DNA of 64,000 nucleotides from positions 1 through 64,000 of the forward strand of contig JAILES010000061.1 of NCBI GenBank assembly GCA_024687205.1, in the 5' to 3' direction. The notes beneath the pieces were generated by a model, which worked only from the letters and a program-made list of their open reading frames with translations, was not told the DNA's origin and ran no database searches. This document shows positions 51,448 to 62,000 of this stretch, piece by piece; within the stretch, counting starts at the first letter, position 1; each line of letters begins with the position of its first letter. The position numbers and the translations under genes are program-made. This DNA comes from Lachnospiraceae bacterium (GTDB taxonomy: Bacteria > Bacillota > Clostridia > Lachnospirales > Lachnospiraceae).

Positions 51448-53403
51448 ATGATTGCTTTCATATTTTTTAAAAGACACAGGATCACAGGATCAAAGGAGGC
51501 GGGCGCACGCAGTATGTGGCCTGCCTTAGCTTTGTTCATCCTTCTCGGGACATTTATCTTCAGCGCTAAGGTATATGCGGAAGAGGAAGATGATAAGGGA
51601 AGGGAAAAGAGTAAAACGGAAGAGACCTTTGATGTGACCGCGGAAGCCAGCGGTAATGATTATGACGAGACTTATACGGTCACAATAGAGGTCGAGAACA
51701 TGGGGAAGGATTTTGGCGGACACGTAAGGCTTAAGCTCATGAGCAGAACATACAAAACTGCGGCTTATGATACCTATGTGGCTATAGCCGGAGGTGAAAA
51801 ACAGACGGTCACGCTGACGATCCCGGCAGCCGGAGATTTTGACTATGCAAATGCCGAAGCTACGGTTGAGATCACGGATGAGAAGGGGAAGACTATCTTT
51901 TCCGAGAAACAGAGAAAGCTCTTTGATGAAAGGGAAAATCATTATGCCGTCATAAGCGATGATGCAAAGGCTCTTTCCTATCTGGATACTTCAAGGAATT
52001 ACTGGTATGACGCATACGAGGGCATATCCGAGACTACGATCACCGAGGACGATCTCAAGGACGAAAACGGTCTGGATGATGTAAGCTTTATCTTCCTTGA
52101 TAACTACGACAGTGGCGAGTTTTCCAGAGAGGAGATAGAAAATATCCAGAAATGGGTCCGCAGCGGCGGTGTGCTGATCATCGGAACGGGCAAGAACCTT
52201 GACGATGCTTTCTGGGCTTTTGATGATGACTTTATCGATGCCGATCTGCAGAACGGTGTCGTGACCCAGGAATATATCAATTACAGCTATGCCATGACGG
52301 ATGTTTCGCATATCAAATACGGCAGCGAATATGATTCGGGTAACTATTATCTGGACAATTCCGGAATAAAGCGTACCGGTGCCGGGGCTGTTGTGCTTCT
52401 TGAGTTCGGACTGGCCGGGGACAATATGGACACCTACAGTTTTCCGGCTGCTTTGGGTTCTCTGCTCCGTTACTATAATTTTATGGACAATAATTCGTAT
52501 AGTACATATACGGTTTATAACCATGATATAGAGACCTGCTTCAAGCTGCTGCAGGGGGACGGTAATTTCAGTCAGGTCTTCCTTAAGATACTGATGGTGG
52601 TCTACATTCTGCTGATAGGCCCCGGACTGTATTTCATACTGAAGAAGCTGAAGATAAGGGAAAAGATATGGCTTTTCATACCGCTGACAACACTGTTCTT
52701 TGTATTGCTGGTATTCCTTGTTACGGTAGGAAACGGACCGGCCAAGAAGTCCTACGCTACACTGCGTGTGGCTCAGGCCAGCGGGCAGAGCTATGAAGCG
52801 GATTATATAATGGGCTATCAGGCAGCCGGTGATGAGTGGAGTGTTAATATAGCAAAGAACGCCATAGGTGCGGGTCCCATGATGGCTGTTTACGATTATG
52901 CTTCCGGCAGGGAACAGTATGATTACCTGACCAGTCTCACTCCCGAAGGAATGAAGCTGACTTATAAACCTGATGGAGTCTTTGATCCGGCTTATTTCAA
53001 GGTATGCAGGAAAAACAAAGGCTACGGCCCGCTGAAATTCAGCCTTAAGAGTTCAGGCGGAAGGATATCGGGTACCATTCAGAACAAGACGGGGCATGAC
53101 TTCAAATATTACCTGATAGTATGTGAAGGAAATGCGCTGATCTATGAAGGAGGAAAGAACGGAGATAAGACCGAGATCGATATGAGAGCTACTTCGGTCA
53201 ACCACAGCACCCTTCTTTATGAGGCGGAAAGAGCATATGACCAGGGCGATTATGAGAACGCAAAATATCTCGCAATGCTGTCATTGTCGCTGCTCCAGGT
53301 ACATGAAGGAGAGAACTGCGTGATAGGTATCTGTGATGCGGAAAGGCTTTTGGACGGAAAACAGAAAGAGGACTCGTTCCTTTGCATATATGAGAAAGAG
53401 TGA
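51448..53403 (+). CDS. Extracytoplasmic membrane protein with GATase-like segment
   Basis: This 651-residue protein matches no family I can name. A signal peptide or anchor ends near residue 45 (FSAKVYAEEED). A beta-sandwich domain of CARDB-like type covers about 55-155. Next comes a Rossmann-like segment (about 165-330) with the glutamine-amidotransferase-type core WVRSGGVLIIGTGKNLDD, lacking a visible catalytic Cys. Two membrane helices lie at about 375-415, then a second extracytoplasmic domain of about 190 residues. The start at 51448 is taken by proximity to glgA; 51514 (AAAGGAGG 14 nt upstream) is an alternative. Its layout recalls GldG-like partners of ABC transporters, which fits the ABC genes that follow. 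Confidence 0.75.
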   Translation: MIAFIFFKRHRITGSKEAGARSMWPALALFILLGTFIFSAKVYAEEEDDKGREKSKTEETFDVTAEASGNDYDETYTVTIEVENMGKDFGGHVRLKLMSRTYKTAAYDTYVAIAGGEKQTVTLTIPAAGDFDYANAEATVEITDEKGKTIFSEKQRKLFDERENHYAVISDDAKALSYLDTSRNYWYDAYEGISETTITEDDLKDENGLDDVSFIFLDNYDSGEFSREEIENIQKWVRSGGVLIIGTGKNLDDAFWAFDDDFIDADLQNGVVTQEYINYSYAMTDVSHIKYGSEYDSGNYYLDNSGIKRTGAGAVVLLEFGLAGDNMDTYSFPAALGSLLRYYNFMDNNSYSTYTVYNHDIETCFKLLQGDGNFSQVFLKILMVVYILLIGPGLYFILKKLKIREKIWLFIPLTTLFFVLLVFLVTVGNGPAKKSYATLRVAQASGQSYEADYIMGYQAAGDEWSVNIAKNAIGAGPMMAVYDYASGREQYDYLTSLTPEGMKLTYKPDGVFDPAYFKVCRKNKGYGPLKFSLKSSGGRISGTIQNKTGHDFKYYLIVCEGNALIYEGGKNGDKTEIDMRATSVNHSTLLYEAERAYDQGDYENAKYLAMLSLSLLQVHEGENCVIGICDAERLLDGKQKEDSFLCIYEKE

Positions 53404-53409
53404 GTAAAA

Positions 53410-54351
53410 GTGATATATTTAGGCAATCTTATAAAATCATACGGAAAGAACCTGCCGCCTGCGGTAAATAATCTGACACTCCATGTGCCGAAGGGAGACC
53501 TGTTCGGCTTCGTGGGCCCCAACGGTGCGGGTAAGACCACTACGATAAGGATGATCTGCGGTCTTTTAAGACCCGATTACGGAACCATAAATATCGGCGG
53601 CTACGATCACAGGGTGCAGCAGGAAGAAGTGAAGAGGACCATAGGTTATGTTCCCGATTTCTTCGGTGTATACGAGAATCTGAAAGTCAAGGAATATATG
53701 GAATTCTACGGTTCCATCTACGGGATAAGCGATGCGCAGATAAGAAAGCTTACCGGAGACCTGCTGGAACTGGTGAACTTAAGTGACAAGACCGAGGTGT
53801 ATGTTGATACGCTTTCGAGAGGTATGAAGCAGAGACTGTGCGTGGCAAGGGCGCTTTTGCACAACCCCGCGCTGCTGATCCTTGACGAGCCCTCATCCGG
53901 TCTTGATCCCAGAGCCAGGGTGGAAATGAGAGAACTGCTCATGAACCTTCAGGGCATGGGCAAAACAATAATAATATCATCCCACATACTTGCTGATATA
54001 GCAGAGATGTGTAACAGTGTCGGCATCATGAGCAGGGGACACCTGGTGGCTGCAGGCAAGATGGAAGATATACTGGGCGCAAGAGAAAGCTCGGGCAGGA
54101 TAATAATCGAGATCGCGGGAGATGCGACCAAAGCAGCAGAAACAGTACGTACGATGCAGGAACTTCGTCTTGAATCCGTCAAGGAGAACGAGATAGTCGT
54201 CGGATATGACGGAACGGATGAGGTACTTAACAGATGCCTCGGAGAACTGATGAGGTCCGGAGTGATGATGAAGGGCTTCCATAAGGAGGAGAAGAGTCTG
54301 GAGAGTCTGTTCATGCAGGTGACGGCGGGAGGCGACGATGGAACAAACTAA
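53410..54351 (+). CDS. ABC transporter ATPase (GldA/CcmA-like)
   Basis: The 313-residue ATPase has Walker A GPNGAGKTTTIRMICG, the signature LSRGMKQRLCVARAL (a variant with Arg for the second Gly), Walker B LLILDEPSSGLDPRARVEM and switch His in IISSHILADIAEM. The class is that of ABC-2 exporters such as GldA. The start is GTG with a weak binding site. The C-terminal 90 residues form the usual extension. It overlaps the permease gene by 14 nt and so forms a transporter with it. Confidence 0.94.
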   Translation: MIYLGNLIKSYGKNLPPAVNNLTLHVPKGDLFGFVGPNGAGKTTTIRMICGLLRPDYGTINIGGYDHRVQQEEVKRTIGYVPDFFGVYENLKVKEYMEFYGSIYGISDAQIRKLTGDLLELVNLSDKTEVYVDTLSRGMKQRLCVARALLHNPALLILDEPSSGLDPRARVEMRELLMNLQGMGKTIIISSHILADIAEMCNSVGIMSRGHLVAAGKMEDILGARESSGRIIIEIAGDATKAAETVRTMQELRLESVKENEIVVGYDGTDEVLNRCLGELMRSGVMMKGFHKEEKSLESLFMQVTAGGDDGTN

Positions 54352-55564
54352 GCGTAAAAAAGGATTTCACTTCTCTGTCAATCCGATAGTGAAGAAGGAT
54401 CTTCGTATATTATCCAGGAGTTCAAAATATTCCTGGGGACTATTCGCATATGAGCTTATCATGGGATTGATCTTCTTCTTTGCCATGATGATAATCGAGG
54501 ATAATTCGGGATACGGGTATCTGGACCAGTATCAGGATTTCGTGGCCCTGTTCCCGGCAATCTGTTTTGCACAGATGGGGATCATCGCCCTGCTTCTTCC
54601 CATCATTACCGCATCATCCATATCCGGTGAGAAGGAGAGGCAGACCTTTGACATCATGCTGACAACGGTCATGAGTCCGAGACAGATCATTTCCGGTAAG
54701 GTGTTTTCAGCAGTTATAAGGGTTATGATGTTCATAGTGGCCAGTGTGCCGCTGATGGCCCTGTCATTTACCCTGGGTGGTTTAAGCTGGTGGAGCCTTC
54801 TGGCGGTACTTATCGGTTTCTTCGTGTTTGCAGTTTATTCCGGCTCGGTGGGAATACTTGCATCCACCCTTACGAGGAAGTCCCTGGTATCCATAATACT
54901 TGCTTTTGTCATTTATGCTGCCATAGGTATGCTTACCGTGATACCGCTGATCTTTATGGTATTCATAAGCTATCTTTCCATAGATGAACTGATAATAGAG
55001 ATACTGATCATGCTGAATCCCTTCTATGGTCTGGGCATGCTCATCTATCTTCTGAGTTCCGGAGAGATGCTGGGCGGACTTTTCGGAAATAACAACAATA
55101 TAGTCTTAAGCCTCGGAGGCGTGCTGATCTCGGGAGCGGTGACCCTGGTATTATCCTTTGTGCTGCAGACTATCGCAGCCAGAAGGATAGATCCTCTCAA
55201 GGGCTACAGACTGGATAAGAAAAAAGTTGATAAGATGAGGGGCGTGGCACTTACACCGGCAATGGGAATGCAGCAGCCCGTGATGCAGCCTGCAGGGCCG
55301 CAGTGGCAGCAGCCGCCGGTAGCGAACGGAGTACAGCCTGTCATACAGAATGCAGCGCCGGTGCAGACAGTGATGCCCGAGATGCCGCCTGCAATGCCCG
55401 GAGCTGAAGCAGTACAGCCCGTAATGCCGGAGATACAGAGTGTTATGCCTGAAATACAGCCGTTACCCGAAGTGAAGCCGGTACCGGAGGTGCAGCCTGT
55501 GCCGGAAGTACAGTCATCTGTACCGGAAAGCCCGTCGTGGATGAGGACTGCGAAAAATGAATAA
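54338..55564 (+). CDS. ABC-2 type permease with Pro/Gln/Val-rich tail
   Basis: The 408-residue permease has six membrane helices (about residues 25-45, 70-90, 130-150, 158-178, 185-210 and 255-275) and the ABC-2 motif SISGEKERQTFDIMLTTVMS (near 90-110), as in GldF/NosY-like permeases. After about residue 295 a cytoplasmic tail of 110 residues consists of repeats of the type VQPVMPEIQ and VPEVQPVPEV, unusual for this family and probably a disordered interaction arm. Overlaps: 14 nt with the ATPase gene, 8 nt with the next. Confidence 0.92.
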   Translation: MEQTKRKKGFHFSVNPIVKKDLRILSRSSKYSWGLFAYELIMGLIFFFAMMIIEDNSGYGYLDQYQDFVALFPAICFAQMGIIALLLPIITASSISGEKERQTFDIMLTTVMSPRQIISGKVFSAVIRVMMFIVASVPLMALSFTLGGLSWWSLLAVLIGFFVFAVYSGSVGILASTLTRKSLVSIILAFVIYAAIGMLTVIPLIFMVFISYLSIDELIIEILIMLNPFYGLGMLIYLLSSGEMLGGLFGNNNNIVLSLGGVLISGAVTLVLSFVLQTIAARRIDPLKGYRLDKKKVDKMRGVALTPAMGMQQPVMQPAGPQWQQPPVANGVQPVIQNAAPVQTVMPEMPPAMPGAEAVQPVMPEIQSVMPEIQPLPEVKPVPEVQPVPEVQSSVPESPSWMRTAKNE

Positions 55565-57155
55565 TGATAAGGATTATCTGTTAAAAAAGATCAAAACCAT
55601 GAAAAGCCGCATGAATACGGGGATCATGCTGAGAAGCATTTTGAATCTCATGATCATCGGCGCGGCTTTTTGTGTGGTCGTGGAAGCGTATTCTGTTTTC
55701 AGACCCCTTTATCATGCGCATCTGATCGCGGCAGTGATATTGCTGATATCACTTATCGCAGGTATTATCGCCGGTGTGCTGAAATGCCGCGGAATGAAAG
55801 AAGCCGCAGGTCTTATAGACAGGCACGGCATGAAAGAGAGCGTGATCACTGCCTATGAGAATATGGATAAAGAAGACTACATCTCCATGATGCAGAGAGC
55901 TGATGCAGCCGGACGTGTCAAGGAAAAGGAAGATGAGATAAAGCTGCCGCTTGGAGTGGGAGTGATAAGGATACTGGGACTTGTCTGCCTCCTGCTGGTG
56001 ACGGTCTGTCTCGGATTGCTGCCGGCGCCTTCAAAACAGCAGGCGGAAGAACAGCATGAGGTGAAGGTAGAAGCCAAAGCCGTAGAAGAAGAAATTGAAA
56101 AAGCCATAGAAGAACTGGAATCCATAGACAAAGAGGGACTGACAGCTGAAGAACAGCAGAAGCTGGAGGAGATGATAGAGAGTCTGAAAGCATCCCAGGC
56201 TGAAGTAGAAGGCGCATCAACCATGACCGATATCAATCAGGCGGTACAGAGACTGGATTATAAATATGCGGATATTGCTGATGTGCTCTCACAGATGTCG
56301 GAACAGGTTGCTGAGAGAGAAATGAATGAGAAAGAGGAGGGCGACAGGGAACCGGGAGCATCTCCTACGCCTACTCCGGTGACCATGGCTAACAACCAGT
56401 CCCAGAGCAGTAATTCACCCCAGCAGGCAGGAGGAGGCAACTCCCAGACCGGACAGCAGCTTGCAAATGCATCACAGCAGATGCAGAACCATATAAGCGG
56501 TAATCAGAACGGAAACAACCAGCAGGCCCAGAACGGTCAGAACGGTCAGAACGGTCAGAACGGTCAGAACGGCCAGAACGGCCAGAACGGCCAGAACGGC
56601 CAGAACGGTCAGAACGGTCAGAATGGCCAGAACGGCCAGAACGGCCAGAACGGTCAGAACGGCCAGAACGGTCAGAACGGTCAGAATGGCCAGAACGGAC
56701 AAAACGGCCAGAACGGCCAGAACGGCCAGAACGGCCAGAACGGCCAGAACGGCCAGAATGGTCAGAACGGCCAGAATGGTCAGAACGGCCAGAATGGCCA
56801 GAATGGTCAGGGCGGCCAGAATGGTCAGAACGGCCAGAATGGTCAGAACGGCCAGAATGGCCAGGGAGGCGGAGGCGGCCAGGGGCAGTCGAATACCGGC
56901 GGCGGTGGCAGCACCCAGCATGATTACGTAAGCCTTCCCAACGGAACGGGAAATGATGATAATCTGACAGGTACCAACACCGGCGGCAGATCGGAATACA
57001 GCCGCTATGAGAACGGACTGGGCTGGACAGGGCAGAAGACGGATCCCAAGAGCGTGATCGGCGAATATGCGGATCGGGCCTATGAGGGAATACAGAACGG
57101 ACGTTATCCCGCAGGTATGGAAGATGTGATAAAGGAGTATTTTTCAAACTTCTGA
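55557..57155 (+). CDS. Membrane coiled-coil protein with long Gly-Gln-Asn repeat (DUF4175-like)
   Basis: The 532-residue protein has two membrane helices at about residues 25-45 and 55-75, a third at about 140-160, a coiled coil (about 165-265), a Ser/Gln/Asn-rich linker, then about 37 copies of the triplet Gly-Gln-Asn (about 325-436), a Gly-rich end, and a short C-terminal domain SVIGEYADRAYEGIQNGRYP and VIKEYFSNF. The membrane/coiled-coil frame and the closing motif resemble DUF4175-like proteins found beside MoxR/VWA genes. The G-x-y period recalls collagen-like sequences, though Pro is absent. The repeat DNA is a 9-bp tandem array, prone to length change while keeping the frame. Confidence 0.8.
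   Translation: MNNDKDYLLKKIKTMKSRMNTGIMLRSILNLMIIGAAFCVVVEAYSVFRPLYHAHLIAAVILLISLIAGIIAGVLKCRGMKEAAGLIDRHGMKESVITAYENMDKEDYISMMQRADAAGRVKEKEDEIKLPLGVGVIRILGLVCLLLVTVCLGLLPAPSKQQAEEQHEVKVEAKAVEEEIEKAIEELESIDKEGLTAEEQQKLEEMIESLKASQAEVEGASTMTDINQAVQRLDYKYADIADVLSQMSEQVAEREMNEKEEGDREPGASPTPTPVTMANNQSQSSNSPQQAGGGNSQTGQQLANASQQMQNHISGNQNGNNQQAQNGQNGQNGQNGQNGQNGQNGQNGQNGQNGQNGQNGQNGQNGQNGQNGQNGQNGQNGQNGQNGQNGQNGQNGQNGQNGQNGQNGQNGQNGQNGQGGQNGQNGQNGQNGQNGQGGGGGQGQSNTGGGGSTQHDYVSLPNGTGNDDNLTGTNTGGRSEYSRYENGLGWTGQKTDPKSVIGEYADRAYEGIQNGRYPAGMEDVIKEYFSNF
56529..56862 (+). repeat. 9-bp tandem repeat array (CAGAAYGGY), about 37 units
   Basis: In-frame repeats of CAGAACGGT, CAGAACGGC and CAGAATGGY encode the Gly-Gln-Asn triplets. 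Units are mixed in third-position bases, with occasional CAGGGCGGC, so the array is old enough to have diverged but still regular. Gain or loss of units changes protein length by three residues each and never breaks the frame. Confidence 0.95.
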
Positions 57156-57181
57156 ATATAAAATACACTATGGAGGGGAAT

Positions 57182-58144
57182 ATGAGCGAGTTTGAAGAAA
57201 TGCAGGGTAAGATACTGGCCTGCGAGAAAGAGATATCCAAGGAGATAATAGGACAGAGGGAAGTCATCAGAAACGTGATGCTGTCCATACTTTCCGGCGG
57301 AAATGTGCTGCTTGAAGGTATGCCGGGACTCGGCAAGACCAGGCTGGTGAATACCATAAGCCACGTGCTGAACCTTTCTTTTAAGAGGATACAGTTCACA
57401 CCGGATCTGATGCCCGGTGATATAACGGGTACGAATATAATGATGAAAGACGAGGCAGGCAGCGGATTTAAATTCGAGCCGGGACCTGTTTTTGCAAATA
57501 TAATACTGGCGGACGAGATCAACCGTGCCACACCCAAGACCCAGTCGGCTCTGCTGGAAGCCATGCAGGAGCATCTGGTGACTGTAGGCAATGTCTCGCA
57601 TACCCTGCCGGAACCTTTCTTTGTACTGGCTACCCAGAACCCTATTGAGACTGAAGGAACCTATCCCCTGCCGGAAGCACAGCTTGACCGTTTCATGCTG
57701 AAGATACTTGTGGATTTCCCTGACAGAAATGAACTGAAGGGCATACTCGGACTGACCGAAGGCTTCGGTTCGGAACCTGCAAGACAGGTGCTGAACGGCG
57801 AAGAGTTAAAGAGTGCCATAGCCATGGTAAGAGACGTGATGGTGGCCGATGCGGTAATGGATTACATCCTGGATATCATGATGGCTACCCATGCGGACAA
57901 TAAGTACATAAGAGAAGGAGCCAGCCCCAGAGCTGCTCAGGCCATAGTCAGGGGGGCAAGGGCCAAAGCCTTTATGGAAGGCAGATACAACGTATCCTTC
58001 GATGATGTGGACTATCTGGCATATCCGGTATTAAGGCACAGGCTGGTGCTTTCGTTTGATGCGGTATCCGACGGTATCACTCCCGAGAGACTGATAGGCG
58101 ATATGATCAAAGAGTGCAGAGGAAAGATGCAGCAGGTATCATGA
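57182..58144 (+). CDS. MoxR family AAA+ ATPase
   Basis: The start at 57182 (320 residues) is favoured by GGAGGGG at 57172-57178; the ATG at 57170 lacks such a site. The AAA+ core is complete: Walker A LLEGMPGLGKTRLV, Walker B NIILADEINRATPKTQSALL, and sensor/arginine region VLATQNPIETEGTYPLPEAQ. MoxR ATPases work as chaperones that mature or load metal and protein complexes through VWA-domain partners. Two such partners follow: a DUF58 protein (4-nt overlap) and a giant VWA protein. Confidence 0.95.
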   Translation: MSEFEEMQGKILACEKEISKEIIGQREVIRNVMLSILSGGNVLLEGMPGLGKTRLVNTISHVLNLSFKRIQFTPDLMPGDITGTNIMMKDEAGSGFKFEPGPVFANIILADEINRATPKTQSALLEAMQEHLVTVGNVSHTLPEPFFVLATQNPIETEGTYPLPEAQLDRFMLKILVDFPDRNELKGILGLTEGFGSEPARQVLNGEELKSAIAMVRDVMVADAVMDYILDIMMATHADNKYIREGASPRAAQAIVRGARAKAFMEGRYNVSFDDVDYLAYPVLRHRLVLSFDAVSDGITPERLIGDMIKECRGKMQQVS

Positions 58145-59013
58145 TAGACGGTAAATACTACGACAGATTAAGACGTCTCACTCTGGCTGTTGACAAGAAG
58201 AGTAATACGGCGCTGCTGGGAAGCCGCAAATCCGTGAGAAAAGGAAGCAGCGCGGAGTTTTCGGATTTCAGGGAATATATGCCGGGGGACGATATAAGGA
58301 GCATAGACTGGAATGCTTATGCACGCCTTGACCGCCTCTATATCAAGGAGTATATGGAGGAGAAGGAGAGCCGTATCACCTTCTTTCTTGATATGAGCAG
58401 GTCTATGGATTACGGTGAGTATAAGAAGTCCGAACTTCTTAAAGATCTGACCAATGCTTTATCATATGTGGCACTGATGCATATGGATCATGTGGCCGCT
58501 GTGGATCTTTCGGATCCGGGGCGTATTTATTCGGTATCCGGCGGTATGAAAGGCTTCAGGGATATCTGTGCATGGCTGGACAGACTGGAGATTACCGAGG
58601 GTATAGATATGACAAGGAGCATCAGGATCACGGAAGGCCTGCAGCCCGGAATGAGCATAATCCTTTCCGATTTCTTAAGCGAAGAATTTGTGGAGGGTGA
58701 AGCCCTTGAGAATATCATCAAATACCTGAATTACCGCAAACAGAAGGTTGTGGTCCTGCAGCTTTTGGCTGAAGAAGAGACGGACATCAGTCTGACCGGG
58801 ACACATAATCTGATCGATTCCGAGGATAAGGACAGGAAAGTAAAAGTTACGATGGATTCCGCATCCATCAGACAGTATGACGATGCTTTGAAAGAGTTCA
58901 CGTCAAAGCTGAAAAACTGCTGTAAAAAATACGGTGCGTTATATCATCTCATCAATACCGGTGAAAATTTTGACAAGGTGGTATTCGATGAACTGAGGGA
59001 TATATACGAGTAG
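58141..59013 (+). CDS. DUF58 (degenerate VWA) protein
   Basis: The start at 58141 overlaps the MoxR stop (ATGA), giving 290 residues beginning MIDGKYYDRLRRLTLAVDKK. The DUF58 signature is RKGSSAEFSDFREYMPGDD, followed by RSIDWNAYARLDRLYIKEY and a partial metal-site DMSRSM in FFLDMSRSMDYGEY. DUF58 proteins are the usual partners of MoxR ATPases. It is cytoplasmic, without membrane segments. The giant VWA gene begins 9 nt later. Confidence 0.94.
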   Translation: MIDGKYYDRLRRLTLAVDKKSNTALLGSRKSVRKGSSAEFSDFREYMPGDDIRSIDWNAYARLDRLYIKEYMEEKESRITFFLDMSRSMDYGEYKKSELLKDLTNALSYVALMHMDHVAAVDLSDPGRIYSVSGGMKGFRDICAWLDRLEITEGIDMTRSIRITEGLQPGMSIILSDFLSEEFVEGEALENIIKYLNYRKQKVVVLQLLAEEETDISLTGTHNLIDSEDKDRKVKVTMDSASIRQYDDALKEFTSKLKNCCKKYGALYHLINTGENFDKVVFDELRDIYE

Positions 59014-59022
59014 AGGTACAAC

Positions 59023-62000
59023 ATGGTTTTTTCAAGCATGTGGCCGTTAGCTTTTCTTGCGGTCATTCCTATCATAATAATCTTATATCTTTTAAAACCC
59101 AGAGGGACTGATACCGAGATATCTTCCAATATCCTCTGGGAAAAGCTGTTTAAGAATGTTTCTTCCAAAACTTTCTTTGAAAAATTTATCCAGGATCTGC
59201 TGATGTATCTGCAGATCCTGATAATGATATTACTGATGCTGGCACTTATGGCCCCCCAGATAATGCTGAGGACCAGGACAGGCGGCAGCACGGTACTTGT
59301 CATCGACAATTCCCTTTCAATGCAGCATACGGGGGCGGACGGAAGATCAAGGCTTGATGAGGCTAAGGCAAGAGCCAGCTCATATGTGACTGCGGCAGCC
59401 GGAGACGTGAGCGTGATATCCGTATGCGGTGAGAGCAGGATACTTATAGCTTCCACAAGGGACAGTTCTTCCCTAAAAAACGTCATAAGCGGCTTGAAAG
59501 CAGCCGACAGGGAAGGCAGCTTTGCAGATGCTTATCAGATGATAGATTCCCTCCATGCGGATCATGTCGTGGTCTATACGGACGGAGACGGAGTGGAAGG
59601 CGTAGCCGAGTATGCTGAGGAACTGAAGGCCCAGGTCATCAATGTGGGTAAGCCCGTATACAATGTTTCGCTGGACTATATGGCTATGACCGAGAAAGGT
59701 ACGGCTGCAGACGGCGGAGTGCTGGCAGACGCCACCGTAAGATATACCAATTACGGTGATGAGGCTGCAAGCTTTGAACTGACTTTCTATGATGCTGACG
59801 GAAGCATCCTTGCGGTAAAACCGGTAAAAGTCGATGCCGGAGCTTCGGCATCGGTGCTGGCGGAGGATATCAGTGTCAAGGGTGACTATATAAGCGGCCG
59901 CCTTTCAGGCGTAAGCTATGAGGGCGGAAAGAATAAGGACAGTCTGTCTGCGGATGACAGTATCTATGCACTGAGGGTAAGCGCAAGCAGTGCAAAGGGC
60001 CTGCTGGTATCCGCGGGAAACAGCTTTGTGGAGAGGGCATATTTTGCATCAACAGGAACGGATCTGACAAGAGCGGCCAATGATAATGTGCTGGCGGCAA
60101 GTGCTTATGATGTTGTGATCTATGATGCGGGATATTCGAAAAAGTATACCCCCACCGTCAGTGACAAGGAAAGTGACAGCAAGAAGGATGCGACAGCAAA
60201 GGTTAATTTCTTTGATATAGCGGCTGACGGAAAAGCCAAGAAACAGAATGTCGTTGTGGAAGTTAAGGATTGTGAGCTGACAAAAGGCCTCGGAGATTTC
60301 AAACTCGGAGTCAATCTTACCAACACTTTTGATAAACCCGAATGGGCAACCTCCTTTATGGAATCCGGCGGAGAATGCGTGGGTTATTACGGAATCAACG
60401 GCGACCATAAAGAAGTGGTGATAGGTTTTGATATAAGGGAATCGGATTTTGCGCTCAAAGCGGAATTCCCGGTCTTCGTTGCGGAAACAGTTTCCTATCT
60501 GGCGGATTCCCATCTGCTGGCAAAGAACAGCTACGAACTGGGAGAAGCACTGGAATTCAATCCTTCGGCGGAGCCTGATACTGCGGAAAGGCAGATGTTC
60601 AGGATAGACGTTGAGGGTGAGACCGAAACCCTGACCATTGATAAGGCGGGACTCTATGCCATCAATGCCGGTGAACACAGAGAGTATTTCTATGTGAAGC
60701 TGGGTACTGCGGGAAGGGACGGAAGAAAGGATGCAGCGGATATCTCGGGAATGGGAAATGCCGAAGCCGTGCTTGCCAGACAGTCCCTGAGAAATGCGCT
60801 GCTGATCATCGCCATCGTACTGCTTCTGATAGAGTGGATACTCTATGTCAGAAGGATGAATTACAAAAAGAAATTCTATCTTATAGCAAGGACCGTAATA
60901 CTGTTACTGCTCATACTGGCGCTCATGGGGCTTAAACTGCCCAAGAACACCAAGGAGACTACCACGGTATTCCTTGTGGATATGTCGGTGTCGGATACGG
61001 AGAATCTGGAAGCTTTTGACGAGTATATATCAAACAGCTTAAAGAAAATGCCGCCCAACAATCGCTATGCCATCATCAGCTTCGGCAGGGATGCGGTGGT
61101 GGAACAGTTCGTTACCGACAGGAATATGTACATGGGACTTTCCGGGGAAGCGGATGAGACCGCGACGAATTTTGAAATGGCATTGCAGCGTGCATCGGCA
61201 TTGCTCCCGGCGGATACGGCATCAAGGATAGTGGTGCTGACGGACGGAAGGGAGACAGCAGGAAATCTTGAGAATGTAAAGGGGCTGTTTGAAGGCGGAG
61301 ATATCAGCCTTGAAGCCGTGGTGATACCTGCGGATACCAAGAATGACGTTTACTTAAGTGATGTTGATATGCCGGATGTCCTTCATCAGGGCGAAGAGTA
61401 CTATATCACTGTCAAGGCGCAGAGTAATTATGATACCAACGCGGTGATAGAGATCTATTCCGGAGACAAGCTGGTAGCCAGCGAAGAAGTGACGCTGAAG
61501 AAGGGTTCCAATTCCTTTGTGTTCGAGGAAGAAGTCAGCGAGGAAGCGCTGGAGAGCTATGAAGTGAAGATACGTGCAGAGGGAGACGGCTGTGCGGAGA
61601 ATGATACTTACAGCGCTTATTCGAGAGTAGAGGAAGCACCCAAGGTACTGGTATTAAGAGGCAGTGCGGAGAATTCCACAGCCTTCGAAAAGCTGCTTGA
61701 AGCAGCGCATGTGAATGCGGAATTCGTAAAAGCTTCCAAAGCGCCGGATACACTGATGGGCATGCTGGAATACAGGACATTTATCCTGGAGAACGTATAC
61801 AGGGATGAGCTGCCCGACGGCTTTGTTGATAATCTGGAAACCTATGTCAAGGATTACGGCGGAGGCGTGATCTGCTGCGGCGGTCAGGACAGCTATATGA
61901 TAGGCGGATACAACGATACCCCCATAGAGACCGTACTGCCGGTAAATATGGAGCTGAGGGGCACTCTGGAGATACCTTCCACTGCCATAGTGATGGTCAT

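Noticed and set aside
56529..56862. Possible CRISPR array
   Set aside because: Units are contiguous 9-bp coding repeats without spacers, in frame in a gene.
56389..57591. 400-residue minus-strand frame rich in Ser/Arg/Asp/Gly repeats
   Set aside because: It is an artefact of the 9-bp array, which lacks stops in all frames, and lies antisense to well-supported genes.
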